Positions 34,750 to 47,534 are shown, counted from the stretch's first letter. The stretch is 64,000 bases of DNA from Catonia carolina (GCA_035578175.1 JAQMRL010000007.1:49982727-50046726), one strand, 5' to 3'. Notes: generated by a model not told the origin, from the letters alone. Numbers and translations are program-made.

Positions 34750-36430
34750 CAGTATTACTATAATATACACATATATTTATGTAAAGTATATTATACACAT
34801 ATGTATATTATATACATTTTTATAAAAGCGCACGTGCGCACACACTGAATAAAATATAGTATTACAATAAAAATTTTAATTTTCTGCCCAAGCAGTCTGC
34901 TTTTACTAAAATTCCTTATCTAGTAGTTTTTACATTTTGTAACTAATTGAAAAACAATATTTATTTGTTAATAATTTATATATTTTTTCAATATCTTTAA
35001 TTAAAACCTTTAGAATTATTTAAAGCTCTTTCACTCTTCATGAAATTTCAGTACTTAGGAATAATTTATTGTTATTGTTATCTATTATTTCATCATGTAT
35101 TAACTTTCTTATTCCAACACCATAAATTCTATTTTTAAGATTTTTCAAAAAATGTTGAATTTAAGAATATTTTAATTGTTCTTGTACACTTATATCTGTT
35201 GGTCTCATTTTTATGAAATGTTGTCTGCAACTATGTACTGTTACATATCCAGATCATTAGATTGTTAATAAAATATTATTTTGGAGTTAAGACGATCGAA
35301 TTGATTGCATCATTAAACAATTAAATATTTCTTTTGTTGATTGGATTTCTATCTAATCCCAAGTAAGCGATCACCACTTTTTGGTTTTCTTCTTTCTTTT
35401 GCCCAAATATATAAAAGATCTTATTCCTGTATTTTGGAAACACTCAAACTCTGTCACCCCATTCCAAACACTTTTTTTATTACGATGTTCATTTCTTTTA
35501 AGTCACCTCTTCTTCATGTTTTCTGGAATAAACAATAAATTCACTTTTCAAGTCTGTTGTTGTTTATACTATGCAGATGACCCAGGAATTAGATTATTCT
35601 ATTTCTTAACGTATTTAATGTGACAATGAAAGTTCATTTATGTAACGTCCTACTAAGTTAATTTTTTGGGAACGCAGTCGACTCAATTATTTTTTATTTT
35701 TAAACAGTATTTTACGGTTCAGTATTTGTTAAATTTCGGTCTGGATTTATTCTTACTATTAAAAAATACAATCAAATCCCTTTATCAAATACAAACGCAC
35801 GACGATTCACAAAAATAGCCCGTGTGTGAATATGGGATATGCTTGTACGTATGTATGTATAAACGTACTTTGTATTACTTCTCCGAACAAAAGGATAATG
35901 GAATAGGCGAAGCGAGGACGCTGGCACGACGGGCGGGAGGAAAGTACAGCGAAAGAGGTAAAAGGGCTGTCACAAGTCCAGATTAGCCGCTGAAATTTTT
36001 CCGGAAGATGTGGGGTAGCTAGAAAAGAGTGCTAAAGAAGTGTGCGGTTGTTAAAAGCATCGTGGGACCTTTCCCATCTGTTTTCGCCCCTAACATTACT
36101 TTCTCCTCCCTTTCTCTGCTCCGAGTTCTCGAACCCCAACTCACCCCGATCTTCTTGTTTCTACATTTCTTCTTAACTCGGTCATTCAAAATCTTTTAGT
36201 CATCGTGGCATTTCAGCTAATTGACAGTGATACATTTAAATCATTATCATCAGCTGGTTAACACAGTCCTTTTAATATTTCATTTTAAAGTTTCTTTTAG
36301 TTGAAATCTTTAAAATTACTTAAACATTAAATAAAAAGTTATTGCCATCTTACGTTTTCTTTAAGAAATCGATATTTAATCACAATTTTGCTAATCTCTG
36401 AATAAGTCATTACAACAAATTTGTTAGGTA
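34750..36430. other. unassigned stretch with a GC-richer patch at 35890-36170
   Basis: The patch is richer in G+C (gcgaggacgctggcacgacg nearby) and has a pyrimidine-rich part at about 36060-36170. No frame is supported, so an untranslated exon or regulatory DNA is possible. The rest is AT-rich and featureless. Confidence 0.35.
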
Positions 36431-36439
36431 CGAATTAAA

Positions 36440-36870
36440 TTGAAGAAAAACATTGTGAAAAGCATTTTCAATAAACTTAATGAGTCAAAACTGTCCATTA
36501 AGAACTTTGTTAATTTTAATACGACAATTTTTGTTAAGTTAATCGGACACCGACTGCCCATTTGCACTAGTCCGCGTCAAAAGTCTGTTAAAAATAACAC
36601 CACCAAATATTCATACTGTGACCATAAATGCTTTTGTCGTCAACTTCATTCAGATCACATCCGTTTACGCTTCATCCGTGAAAACGCAAACTTAACAACT
36701 ACCCAACTTTTAAAGGTGTGTAGAGACCTTGGCATTTTAAAACAAAATGTATTTCAGATCTTATAAGGAACTCCGTTAAACGTCAAATACGAGGTAGGGT
36801 AAAACAGTCCCCGGAATGGTCTTGTACAGTCAAGCATTTCTTTGCTGGAAGAAAACGTTTGTTTAGGAGG
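36440..36870 (+). pseudogene. possible helix-turn-helix remnant of a Tc1-like transposase
   Basis: A 108-codon frame ends at 36764; its last third reads HIRLRFIRENANLTTTQLL then KVCRDLGILKQNVFQIL. A neighbouring frame continues NSVKRQIRGRVKQSPEW. The order (I-x-R-F-I-x-E-N...T-x-x-x-L...V-x-x-I-L, then R-G-R-V) recalls the second helix-turn-helix of Tc1-type transposases. The first two thirds are not recognisable. This is weak and only suggestive. Confidence 0.3.
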
Positions 36871-36984
36871 TTGGCATCACTACTAGGCAAGGTGCTGCAC
36901 CGTTCAGCAGGCAGTTGGAGTTAGTTTTCTGCGTTCAGTGTATGATATTTTAGATGTAGTATTTTTCTTTTGTCAGATTATGAA

Positions 36985-37492
36985 ATGTCGTCAACAGAGC
37001 AGCGTGCCAAAATCAAATTCTGTATATTGCCTAATTATTGCAAATTGGAGAAATCGCCCTCGGAGACTCTTGAGATGCTGAAGAAAGCATACGGAAACGA
37101 TGCGACGAATAAACGGCAGTTTACGAGTGGTACAAGCGTTTTCATGACGGTGGAACAACAATAATTGAAGATGACGTTCGGACTGGGCGGCCTGCCACTT
37201 CTACCACACATGAGATGTTGAGCGCAATCCCTAATGGTGAAACAATACCTTCCAAAGACCACTGCATCACTCTGCAACACACTCCATATTCTCCCGAACG
37301 TCCACCATCGGATTTTTATTTGTTTTCACAGCTAAAAATTACATTGAAGAGACATCATTTTGCTTATTTGTCAGAAGTGATGGAAAATGCGGCTGATAGA
37401 ACTTTCGAAAAACGGCTTTCAGGAATGTTTCCAACAATTGTATGAACGGTGGAATAAGTGCGTAGATGCAGGAGGAGAGATTTTGAAGGGAA
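36985..37492 (+). pseudogene. Mariner-like transposase relic, catalytic middle deleted
   Basis: The N-terminal part (36985-37120) reads EQRAKIKFCILPNYCKLEKS then PSETLEMLKKAYGND and NKRQF, the first helix-turn-helix of mariner/SETMAR-type transposases. One lost base shifts the frame, after which YEWYKRFHDGG and VRTGRPATSTT follow, as in mariner proteins. The sequence then jumps to the C-terminal part: LQHTPYSPERPPSDFYLF, which carries the third catalytic Asp, and, after another shift, FQQLYERWNKCVDAGG. The linker, the first two catalytic Asp and most of the DDE domain are deleted. Terminal inverted repeats were not identified. Confidence 0.8.
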
Positions 37493-37582
37493 GTAAAGTA
37501 TTTAAATTTTATTAATGCATCAATATATTGAGGAAAAATAATAAAATCACGGCTCCACAAAACAACCACTATGAAAAAAAAA

Positions 37583-38526
37583 TCTGGTGTGAAACACTCA
37601 CACAACTTTCTCTTGCCAATGCAAATGATTAATAATAAACCTAACATTATTAATAAAATATTAGAAATAAACAAAAACTAACCTCAAAAACATAACCTTA
37701 TTTTAATCATGAGTGAATGACGCAAAATGACAATCGAACTCAGTTTGGCTTAAAAATACGGAAAATCACGCTTTCACGCTAAACTAGGCTCTGTAGAGAA
37801 AAATGCTCTAAACAAAAGTTGTAGATCTTTTAATTTTCTATAACTTTTATTATATACACTTTTGTCGTAAAATGCATACTAAGACCGAAATGTTAAAAAA
37901 ATCGATTTTTCTCACGTTTTCGTGAGAAAAAAAACAGAAAATCGCAAATTACCGCTAAACTAAGCGTTATACAAAAAAAATGTTTCAAACAGAAGTTGTA
38001 GGTTTTTAAATTCTCTACAACTTTTATTATATAAGTTTTTGCGCTAAAATTTATATTAAAGCCGTAATCTTAAAAAAACAACGTTTTTACGTGAAAACAG
38101 CCTCACCGAGAATTTCAGTACACATGGCGCCTACCCTATCTTGTAGAGAATAAAAAATTGAGTAAAATAGGCGATTTTTAAAAAAATCGTAGGACCAGTT
38201 TTTGAGAAAATCGCAAAAAACTGAAAAATTATACGAATAAACTACTACTTCCGGTTGACCGATTTTGGATGAAAATGTTCGTGTCGCGTCCGGTAGTGGT
38301 ATGTAACTTAAGTTTCAAGTTTCAAGTTCGTACGATGTTCCTTTCTTGAGATATTCTGTTCACACACAGACACACAGACACACACACACATAGACCAATC
38401 GCTAAAAACATGTTTTTTGGGTTCAGGGGGTCTGAAAACGTATAGATCCGGTGAAAACTCGGTTTCGAAAAATCGACATGAAAACAATACTTTCCTTCCT
38501 ATATATTCATATAGGCAAGAGAAAGT
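37583..38526 (-). mobile_element. Family A element copy 8
   Basis: Full length, with short CA tract (about 38361-38391) and intact terminal motifs. It sits in an A-run of a sequence that exists without it 340 bases downstream (38866-38974), giving an empty site. Confidence 0.93.
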
Positions 38527-38865
38527 AATAAAAACTGAATGTTTAAAACCATGAATAAATTTCAATAAATTTTTTATTACCAATTCCCGGGACTTTTTGA
38601 TCCTACATCGTATTTAAAACACATATGCTCGGTGTAAAGTGTCCGTCGCATGTGTAAAAATAATACATTAACACGACAATAATTTACCTAAAAGAATATT
38701 TTTAAATTTATTTTTAACCAATATTCATGTTTTCAGTTTTATAGATCCGTTCCTTGTACTTACAGAAATCTAGTCCACACAAATGGACTAAAATTCTAAA
38801 TAATTATACGCAGCAAACATTAAAATACAGGGAGATAGATTAGTTTCAGCACTGATTTTGAAAGT

Positions 38866-38974
38866 ATTTAAATTTTATTAATGCATCAATATATTGAGGA
38901 AAAATAATAAAATCACGGCTTCACAAAACAACCACTATGAAAAAATAAAAACTGAATGTTTAAAACCATGACAA
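38866..38974 (+). repeat. Duplicate of the A copy 8 flanks, empty site
   Basis: It matches 37496-37580 joined to 38527-38553, nearly base for base (gtatttaaattttattaatg through ctgaatgtttaaaaccatga), without the 944-bp element. It is in direct orientation. Confidence 0.9.
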
Positions 38975-39066
38975 CCTATACAATCATGTGCCATATGTCA
39001 GTTACAATTAGATCGCAACTAATTGAATACGCTCTAATTTATAGTTCTGTGCAATAAAGAAACAAA

Positions 39067-39530
39067 TCTGGTGTGAAACACTCACACAACTTTCTCTTGC
39101 CAGTGCAAATAATTAAATAACCTAACATTAGTAATAAAACATTAGAAATAAACAAAAAACTAACCTCAATAAACATAACCTTATTTTAATCATGAGTAAA
39201 AGACGCAAAATGAAAATCGACCTCACTTTGGATTAAAAATACGGAAAATCACTTTTTCTCGCTAAACTAGACTCTGTAGAGAAAAATGTTTAAATAAAAG
39301 TTGTAGATCTTTTAATTTCCTATAAATTTGATTATACACTTTTGTCGTAAAACGCATACTAACGCCGAAATCTTAAAAAAATCGATTTTTCACACGTTTT
39401 CGTGAGAAAAAAAAACAGAAAATCGCTAATTACCGCTAAACTCAGCGTTATACAAAACATGTTCGAAACAAAAGTTGTAGGATTTTAAATTCTCTACATT
39501 TTTTGTTACATACATTTTTGCGCTAAAATG
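39067..39530 (-). mobile_element. Family A copy 9, right half only
   Basis: It has the hairpin end and the right inverted motif and then stops at the gcgctaaaatg position. The GT tract and left end are missing. Confidence 0.88.
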
Positions 39531-39971
39531 ACTAAAATATTTCATTTCAATACTTTTGCACCTAAACAGTTAAACAAATTACTACCGTAAAACAACAAAT
39601 ATCATATCATTCTTCGTTGGTCTACGTTTGTAAATATCGGCTTGCGCATTTTGGAATTGACACTAAGGAAAAGTAAGAATTTGAGTTTTGATCACTTTCT
39701 TCGAAAGGGTAGCAAGGGTGTATCTACCCGAAAGAAATTAATATAATTTCTGTACCTCCCCACAGAGCTGTAATTCTGAAAATCGATATCATTCTTAAAT
39801 TGGTACCTAGAAAAAGTAAAGTGTAGCGTGAAACCGGGAAAAGCGATAAACCAATTTATTTAATGCACTCCTCTATCTAAGTCTAGTATTAATTAAATCT
39901 GTTTAATTTTTTTCACTAATTTTCTTCGCGAAGTGTTTACTTCATAACAAGTTACCTTAACTATTTTTAAA
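39531..39971. other. spacer, no gene recognised
   Basis: Nothing supported. Confidence 0.3.
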
Positions 39972-40108
39972 TTTCTCTTACCTATATGAACATACAGAAA
40001 GGAAGGTATTGTTTACAAGTCGATTTTTCGACTTCGAGTTCTCCTGAACCCAATTCAAAGTTCGAGTTGGGTCCTGAACCCAATAAACATGTTTTTAGTG
40101 GTAAGTCT

Positions 40109-40171
<63 letters not shown>

Positions 40172-40970
40172 CGCGCGTGTGTGTGTGTGTGTGTATGTGT
40201 GTGTGTGAACAAATTATCTAAAAAACGGAACATCGTACGAAGTTTAAACATGAAACTTAAGTTAGATACTACTTGAGTTATCGACACGAACATTTTCAAC
40301 AAAATCGGTCAACCGGAAGTAGCAGTTTATTCGTATAATTTTTCACTTTTTTGCGATTTTCTCAAAAATGGCTCCTACGATTTTTTTTTTTAATCACCTC
40401 ATTTACTACACTTTTTATGCTCTCTAAAATAGGTTAAGCGCTATGTCTGCTGAAATTCTTAGGGAGGATGTGCTCTCGTAGAAAAAAATGTCTTTTTTTA
40501 AGATTGCGGCCTTAATATGCATTTTAGTGCAAAAGTGTATATAATTAAAGTTTAAGAAAATGTAAAAACCTATAACTTTTATTTTAAACAATTCTTTTTA
40601 TAACGCTTAGTTTAGCGGTAGTTAGTGACTGTTTTTTTTTCATGAAAATCTGTAAAAAAAAATTTTTTTATGATTTCGGCCGTAGTATGAATTTTACGAC
40701 AAAAGTATATAAAATCAAATTTATTGGAAGTTAAAAGATCTGCAACTTTTATTTTAAGCATTTTTCTCTGCAGAGCCTAATTTGGCGTCTAAGAGTAATT
40801 TTCCGTATTATTAAGCTAAACTAAGGTTGGTTTTCATTTTGCATCATTCACTCAAAATTAAAATTAGGTTAATTGTTTTGTTTATTTCTAACGTTTTATT
40901 ACTAATGTAAGGTTATATTATTCATTATTTGCATTGGCAAAAGAAAGTTGTATGAGTGTTTCACACCAGA
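39972..40970 (+). mobile_element. Family A copy 10, divergent
   Basis: The left end is changed to tttctcttacc. There is a local duplication of the ctgaaccca segment (about 40043-40083). The GT tract at about 40112-40207 has a CG-alternating core. The right end is ggcaaaagaaagt, followed by the hairpin and CAGA. Confidence 0.85.
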
Positions 40971-43010
40971 TTTTTATAGATTATATTAAAAAATATTTCA
41001 AAATAACCGAAAAATTAAACAATGAAAACAAGCTATATAATTAAATACGCTACTTGAAATATTATCGAGTAAAAATATTAAATCAAAGAGCATACACAAA
41101 ATATTATAAAAATAAACCATCAAAATCTCGCAATAGCCCATTAACGTCTAGAAAAATCGAAGTAAAATTTTTAAATATGATAATAAATTTTATTTCTAAC
41201 TATTTTAGATACTTTACTAATATTAGAACTTACTAATATTATTATTTTACTTACTTAATATTTAGAACTTTCCTAATATTTCCCTACTTAACTAATTTTA
41301 CTAAACTTTAATGGTATAGGGCCTACTTTAGTATAAACATTACAAAACTATTTTATGTAATTTGAAAATTGTCTTTTTATGTAATCCAAATAGTTTTTTC
41401 GTGATTTATGGCTCAAATTTTTAATAATTATTAATTATTGTATGGTTTTCTTAATTACTTTTGTATTATTTAAGAAAATAAGAACTTTTTGCCAACTATA
41501 TTCCCCGGGAACATTAAAAATTATTTAAATAATTTTATAATTATTATCAATCCTGGTTTTTTTATATTATTTCCACCGATTATCTGGAAAAACTTAGTTT
41601 CAATTCCAACTCCAACCATTAACCCTAACTACGCGAAAATCTAAAACCGTCGATTGAGTTACTGAGATCTCTGAATGAAGTATATTATTTGTAGGGAAAT
41701 TCAAACCTCAAAATAGTTTTGTTATGAATTTCTGAGTTTTATACAGTTCTTGAAATTCAAATAATTTATACGTAAATAAAATTTACAATTTAAACGCTTA
41801 TTTTTGAAATATTAACCCAAAAAATTAATTTATAAGAAATAATATAACTTTCGATAATCTCTTATACTAGTTTATTTTTAAAACTCAAATGTGTTATCGA
41901 CTTGCCTAACAAGAAATGTTACAGGATTTTCAATTTACTTTTTTTTAATTACAGCATTGTGCTTTAAAGTCAAAAAAGCTTTAGCACGATCACCTCACCG
42001 TTGATAGAAAATTAATTTAATTTAAAAAAACATCGAAGATAGCTGTTTAGCCATGAATATTTTTGTGTATAACTCCAAAACAGTAATATTCGAATTACCT
42101 TAAAAACTTTTCACGCATTTTCTGTTTCTTAAATAAAATAATGGAAAAGAATTTTGTACATTTTGTTTGTTTAAAAATTCTTCTTACTTTTAAAACAATG
42201 AAAATAAATTTTCTATGATTTCTCAGGAACAATTTGTCCAGATCAGAATATTTGTATCGTTTATAACGTCATTTCCCGTTTATAACGAGCTCTTTTACAT
42301 TGCGGATCCGGGTACAGTGTGGTTAGTGACATGACTCCCTAATTATTTTTTGATTTTCAGTTAATTTTATAAAAACGTTACGAAGTGTTTTAGAAATTCT
42401 TCTACGGTTGTCCAATACTGTTTTAATATCCGCTTAGTCACGAAAATATATTTTGCGGTTATTATATTTTATTTCCCATTGCTTACAAAAAATAAATATC
42501 ACTACAAAATAAATGTTAATTTCCTTAATTATACTTTGATAATATAAAAACTATTTATTCTAATTCGCGGTGGGGAAATTAATCCACCTAACTATGGTTT
42601 TCCATGTTCAAGGGTAGATCAATTCATTGCTTCTTTGTCCATTATACTACAGCAACTACTGTACTACGGTAATCTATTAGTGTGTTAGTAATTACAACTA
42701 CATGTTAGTTACTTAAATACTAATTAAACTACTAAGACATTTTTATTAAAAAAATAATACGCTGTTATATAATTACATGTACAAATGAAAAACAAAACAA
42801 AACAATATAATATGCAAGACAAAAGAATTATTTAAAAATAGCAAACTAAAATTGAAACCGGTAGACGAGCTCACAAAACTGTGTTTTCTGGAGTAACCAT
42901 TTTTTCTATAGCGTCTCTCCCTACTTCCAATAGCCAAATGGTTACTGCTAGTTATAATTTAATTGCGATGGGTTTTTTCCAATTGCAAAAAAAAAAAATA
43001 AATTTGAAAA
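40971..43010. other. long AT-rich stretch, no gene recognised
   Basis: Mostly very AT-rich. The segment at about 42566-42640 resembles 55985-56056 and may be an unlisted dispersed repeat. Confidence 0.45.
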
Positions 43011-43014
43011 TTCC

Positions 43015-43354
43015 ACGCATAAAACGACGCGTCTCATGACTGGTGACGATTTTTAACAAGGCGTACCTTTCACGTATTGCAAAAACAATTTAGTGATTTC
43101 TGTGTCTACTCTTTAAGAGTGAATCGAATGACACGTTTTGTTCCCTAATTCCGACTATAATTTATTAACTTCCGGTTTTGAGACACTTCCGGCCAAAACC
43201 GGAACTTCAAACCCAATTTAGACCCACTAACTTTTTGTACAGATTACGAATCTGAAAACCGTTTTTTGCTATCTCTTGTAGTTTTTGACAACTGGGTGTG
43301 ACAGACGGACGGACAAAGGAAAATGACAGATTGCAATTAAAATTGGCACCAATG
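43015..43354 (+). mobile_element. Family E MITE, copy 3
   Basis: It carries acgcgtctcatgactggtgac on the left, the gattttt inverted end, cttccggccaaaaccgga, gacagacggacggac and the aattggcacc right end. The uninterrupted site corresponding to A copy 7's insertion is at about 43048-43058. Confidence 0.75.
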
Positions 43355-43800
43355 TCTTTCAAACGTAAATCGTATAATTTAAAAAAAAATAAAATTAACA
43401 ATATAATGTCTTGCAAGCGTGTAATCGTAGTTTTAGAGAAAAAATATACGTAATTGAAAAGTTTTCCTAAAACAGGAATAGAAGATTTGGCAATTCCCTA
43501 AGCAACCATTTGAGGTTGAATAGCACAGGAGGAAAAATTGCGTTCATTTACATACAAAATCGATGAATCATCTGGTCTGAAAAGAGAGGAAAGAAAACTA
43601 TCTGAAAGTGACGCTGTAGATAAGTGTTTTCACACATGGTTGGTGCATGAAAGAAACTTTGGAATTGAAATTTCAGCATTAGTGCATTTTTAAATATAAA
43701 CGTCAAAGATTATTATTGTTGTTGACGAAACTAGTTGTAATAACTGTACCTGATCGCTTACGATTTGTCCATGTTATTCCGCGAGCGCATTCTCCGAAGC
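43355..43800. other. spacer, no gene recognised
   Basis: Nothing supported. Confidence 0.3.
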
Positions 43801-43910
43801 CTACACCAACAGTTGGTGTAGTGGTCTTCTGTGCTCAGCTGACTTCTATTCCGTATTTCAATTCCCGTTTAGCATTTTTTCATTAATTATTTTCATCTAC
43901 CACCCTTCAC
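43801..43910 (+). mobile_element. SINE C (head type 1), 3' part diverged
   Basis: The A-box-like TGGTGTAGTGG (43814-43824), then tcagctgacttctattccg and tttcaattcccg as a B-box remnant, match the type 1 head. The body gcattttttcattaattattttcat follows. It is preceded by a 10-bp foldback (CTACACCAAC-a-GTTGGTGTAG) at 43801-43821. Confidence 0.7.
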
Positions 43911-44832
43911 GGTATGGATCCGTCTTGATGTGCATAACAGGCGAACGAAAAAATAAATTCTTATGGAGTTTTTCATATATCCTATCAAACGCGCGTTAAA
44001 TGAATTAAAACATGGGCAACTTGCACGCTTCATGATGTATTTTTAAACTCCATGTTTAATCTCTTAAATTGATTAAATTGAGATGGTTTCTCATTACTAG
44101 ACTTATAGGGAAACAATGTAAAATCATCGAGTCCATTTCCCTCATGAGGTCATTATCGATTTTTTTCCAAATCTGTTTTCTTTAAGACATCGGATTAAAT
44201 TGTGCTCGCACTAAAAATATAAGAGAAGACATTTTTCAGTAGCCAAATTGTTTATCTTCGATTTGTTAAAAATTCGTATATTAAGTAATTAAGTTTAAAT
44301 TACTCATTTAAATCTTAAAATAAATTTGAATATAATTACGAAAATTTCGTTTCTTATAGTGGAATAATTTTGTAAAATTTATGTAGAACTTTAAAATTAT
44401 AAGATTAAAAATTAAAAACGATCACAAAAACTATTTAAATAAATCCAATATGGAATTTTAACCGAGAATGTTAGAGTACATAATTACTTTTGTTTCTTCT
44501 TTATTTTTATTTGTTATCGGGAATTGTTCATTCTCTACAACCCCGAAATTTAATCTCTATTTCACGGTGTATTTTCGACTTGAATAGACATGACGTGAAT
44601 TTGAAAAAGCACACCCAGACAAGATTGTTAATATGTATCAGTCAGCTGGTCACAATACAAAGTTACTTATCCAACCGGTGTTACTTAACAATTAATAGGC
44701 ACAATATACCAGCCGACTGACTAAGCAGACCCATAGGTCGTATGTTATTAAACAATGAAAAAAAAACCTAAAATTATACGTTACTTTATTTTTATTTTGT
44801 TTTGAATGTTCGCTATTTATTTATATAAAAGA
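43911..44832. other. AT-rich stretch, no gene recognised
   Basis: Nothing supported. Confidence 0.4.
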
Positions 44833-45570
44833 CTAGCAACCCCCGCTCGCTTCGCTTCACAGCAGTTAATGTATGCCTCATTAAATTATTTTAAAACCTC
44901 GCTATATACAATATTTGTGGTTTTGTTGCTGTGTGTGTTGACTCACTCATGGACAACATAAAGGTGTCCATGAGTGAAACGCTCTTGTCTCAAATTAATG
45001 CCCACCGTTTTAAATTGTTCCTACGATTTAACAGAATTGAATAGAATGCATAGAAGAATACCGGTGTAAAAGAAAGAGACAGTTGATATATGACTGAGAT
45101 AAGAGATAGTAATACGTGGGTGCTGTACGCAGAGTAATTGGAAATATATGACTCATTCGCTACCTGTCGAATGAAAACAAATACATGAAATACAGTACAA
45201 AAATAAAACTTTTGAATATTTCCGAATTTTTAATATTTTTGGAATCGAATGTTATTCTTCACGTTTTTCTATGAAATATAAAAGTTGAATCGTGCTTCTA
45301 GCCCAAAAAAATACACACCATCCAGAGGACTTAAAAAAATAAAAGTGCTATACACCCGATAAACTAAAACATGCGACATCGTCACAGTTTAAGTTGCTTA
45401 ACTCACTTAATTAAAGTTACTTAAAGTTGAAAAATAGCCTACATTGATCAGGAAGCTCTAAGCTGTGCAACAATGAAACATTTTTCAAAATTAGTTCAGT
45501 AGTTTCTGAGATTACCTCATACAAACAAACAAACAAACAGACGTTTCTTCTTTATTATAATTAGAATAGA
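44833..45570 (-). mobile_element. Helitron (subfamily F2), non-autonomous
   Basis: Read on the minus strand it starts TCTATTCTAATTATAATAAA and ends with GCTTCACAGC-type GC-rich sequence, GCGAGCGGGGGTTGCTAG then T. The start, the (caaa)n block with gaggtaatctcagaaactac, and the end match the copy at 59509-59950. No protein is encoded. Confidence 0.85.
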
Positions 45571-45919
45571 CTAGAAGCTACTAACCGGCCAGTGCTCTGT
45601 CTCCTTCACCCTACTGTGTCGAAATAGCCTATCAAACTCCAAAAATATTATAAATCTACTGACAATTTTAACATTTTTAAATTATTGGAGCTCTAAGCTA
45701 TGCAACAATGAAAAAATTTTCAAAATCAGTTCAGTAGTTTCTGAGATTACCTCATACAAACAAACAAACAAACAGACGTTTCTTCTTTATTAGAATAGAC
45801 TAGAAGCTACTAATCGTTAAGTGCTCTGTCTCCTTCACCCTACTGTGTCGAAATAGCCTATCAAACTCCATAAATACGTATTATAAATCTACTGACAATT
45901 TTAACATTTTTAAATTATT
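45455..45919 (+). repeat. Tandem duplication of Helitron 5' end plus flank, 235-bp period
   Basis: The units 45455-45686 and 45690-45919 are nearly identical, from ctctaagct-tgcaacaatg through the (aaac)n block and Helitron 5' tip into flanking acattttt-aaattatt. The duplication therefore postdates the Helitron insertion. Confidence 0.92.
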
Positions 45920-46515
45920 TGTTTATGTAGTCACTGAAATTATTCTGAATACCTAAACAATTTCTCCTGATAAATTAGTAATACAGTATTAGGACAGCGC
46001 ATATAATCATGTTACCGCCGTGGTAATAAAAATGCAATAGTGAACTTTATACGGAAAAAGCACACTAAAACGGAATAAAATCCGTATTTTATTTAAACGG
46101 CTATAAAGAGTAAAATTAATAAATAAATTAACTAATTATAATTATGAATAAATTCGCTCATGGATTTATAACAATTATTCAAATTATTCAATATTCAAAC
46201 ATTCATATATACATAAATAACATTCATATACATAAACATAAATATTCAAACATTCCTTAATTCAAGGAACAATTTGGTATGACTCTAATTGAAGTTGGTT
46301 CAACGGCTTTGGAGTTTATAGCTGACACATTTAAATAAAGAAATACATACATTTTTAAAATTACAATTTAGAGGAACAACTTTTAAAGGTATTGAAATAA
46401 GTTTACATCTTGAAAATTTCTTAAAATTTTTTGCTGTCATACAAAACAAAAAAAAGTTTCTGTATTTCCAAGAAATAATTTGGTGTGTTCCGTATTAAAA
46501 TTGGTTCAGCGGTTT
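45920..46515. other. AT-rich stretch, probably old repeat debris
   Basis: Words such as gaagttggttcaacggctttggagtttat near 46294 resemble transposon-edge sequence, and attaaaattggttcagcgg recurs near 46495. No element could be bounded. Confidence 0.35.
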
Positions 46516-46576
46516 TTTTTTTTTTTTTTTGTTTAACGTCCGACTGTTTTGCAAATTGCTGCTAATGCAGACGGTT
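46516..46576 (-). mobile_element. SINE C 3'-end fragment
   Basis: A T-run followed by taacgtccgactgttttgca and gctgctaatgcagacggt is the reverse complement of the SINE C tail, 5'-truncated. The flanks may be a short CGGTTTTT duplication, which is ambiguous because of the T-run. Confidence 0.8.
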
Positions 46577-46679
46577 TTTAATTTTATATTGGACATACAT
46601 ATACATACATATATATACATTATATACATACAACCAAACTTGCACTTTTTATGAAGAGAAATTAATTAAGATTTAACTG

Positions 46680-46972
46680 GATTATTTTAAACCCTGGAAG
46701 TTATTTTCATGGGGTTTAACGAACGCTGGACTAGGAGACAATATTTTACATTCATTATGATGATGTATATTAGGGATTTATTGTTTAAATTTGATTGTTT
46801 GGGAGTCACGTAACTCCTGATCAATGTCAGATCAACGAACTAGTGAAATTTACCGAATCATTTCTTAAAAAGTAGGTCTCTGGTCTACGTCATAATTTTA
46901 AAAGGGAAGTTTCATTAGTTGGCAGTGATTTAAGGAAAACATGTTAAATTTAAGTACAATACAAGATTATAC
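46680..46972 (+). repeat. Dispersed repeat, copy 1
   Basis: About 250-290 bases (ccctggaagttattttcatg, ggggtttaacgaacgctgga, aggtctctggtctacgtcat) match 47535-47775 in the same orientation at moderate divergence. Identity unknown. Confidence 0.75.
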
Positions 46973-47132
46973 AAGTTGACCCTTGCGAATTAATTCGTAC
47001 AATAATACTAATCTATTCTGAACAATCAATTTCACAGTTAGGCCTAAATTAACACTTACAACACATTTGTATAGTCTTATTTCGCAATGTTTTATATCAG
47101 TGTTATTTGCGAAATAAGATACACACGTAAAT

Positions 47133-47390
47133 GAACGATTCCCGTCACGATAACAACTCTCAAAACAAACTTAACTTTGCAATGTTGCTACCAAAATATT
47201 AGCACCATTGAAAATTTTATTCAATTATTTTGTAATTGAACTTTTGTAATTTTGTAATTTTAACGATTCCCGTCACGATAAAAATCCTCAAAACAAAATC
47301 AACTTTGCAATGTCGCTACCAAAATAGTAGCACCATTAAAAATTTAATTTAATGATTTTGTAATTTATTACTTCACAAAATATTGTTACA
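47133..47390 (+). repeat. Tandem duplication, two units of about 128 bp
   Basis: The units begin gaacgattcccgtcacgata (47133) and taacgattcccgtcacgata (about 47260). Both run through tcaaaacaaa...aactttgcaatg to tgattttgtaattt-like ends. Confidence 0.88.
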
Positions 47391-47534
47391 ACTTTTCCAA
47401 TTTTTTAGCAGAATCCCGAAAGGGTTCTCTTTAAATTCGTGTAAAAACTTTTAAATTTATTCAGTAGAACTGTATTTAAGGACAAACAGAATTTCCATTA
47501 AAAATACATTGTACCAGATTTTCATATTAATTTA

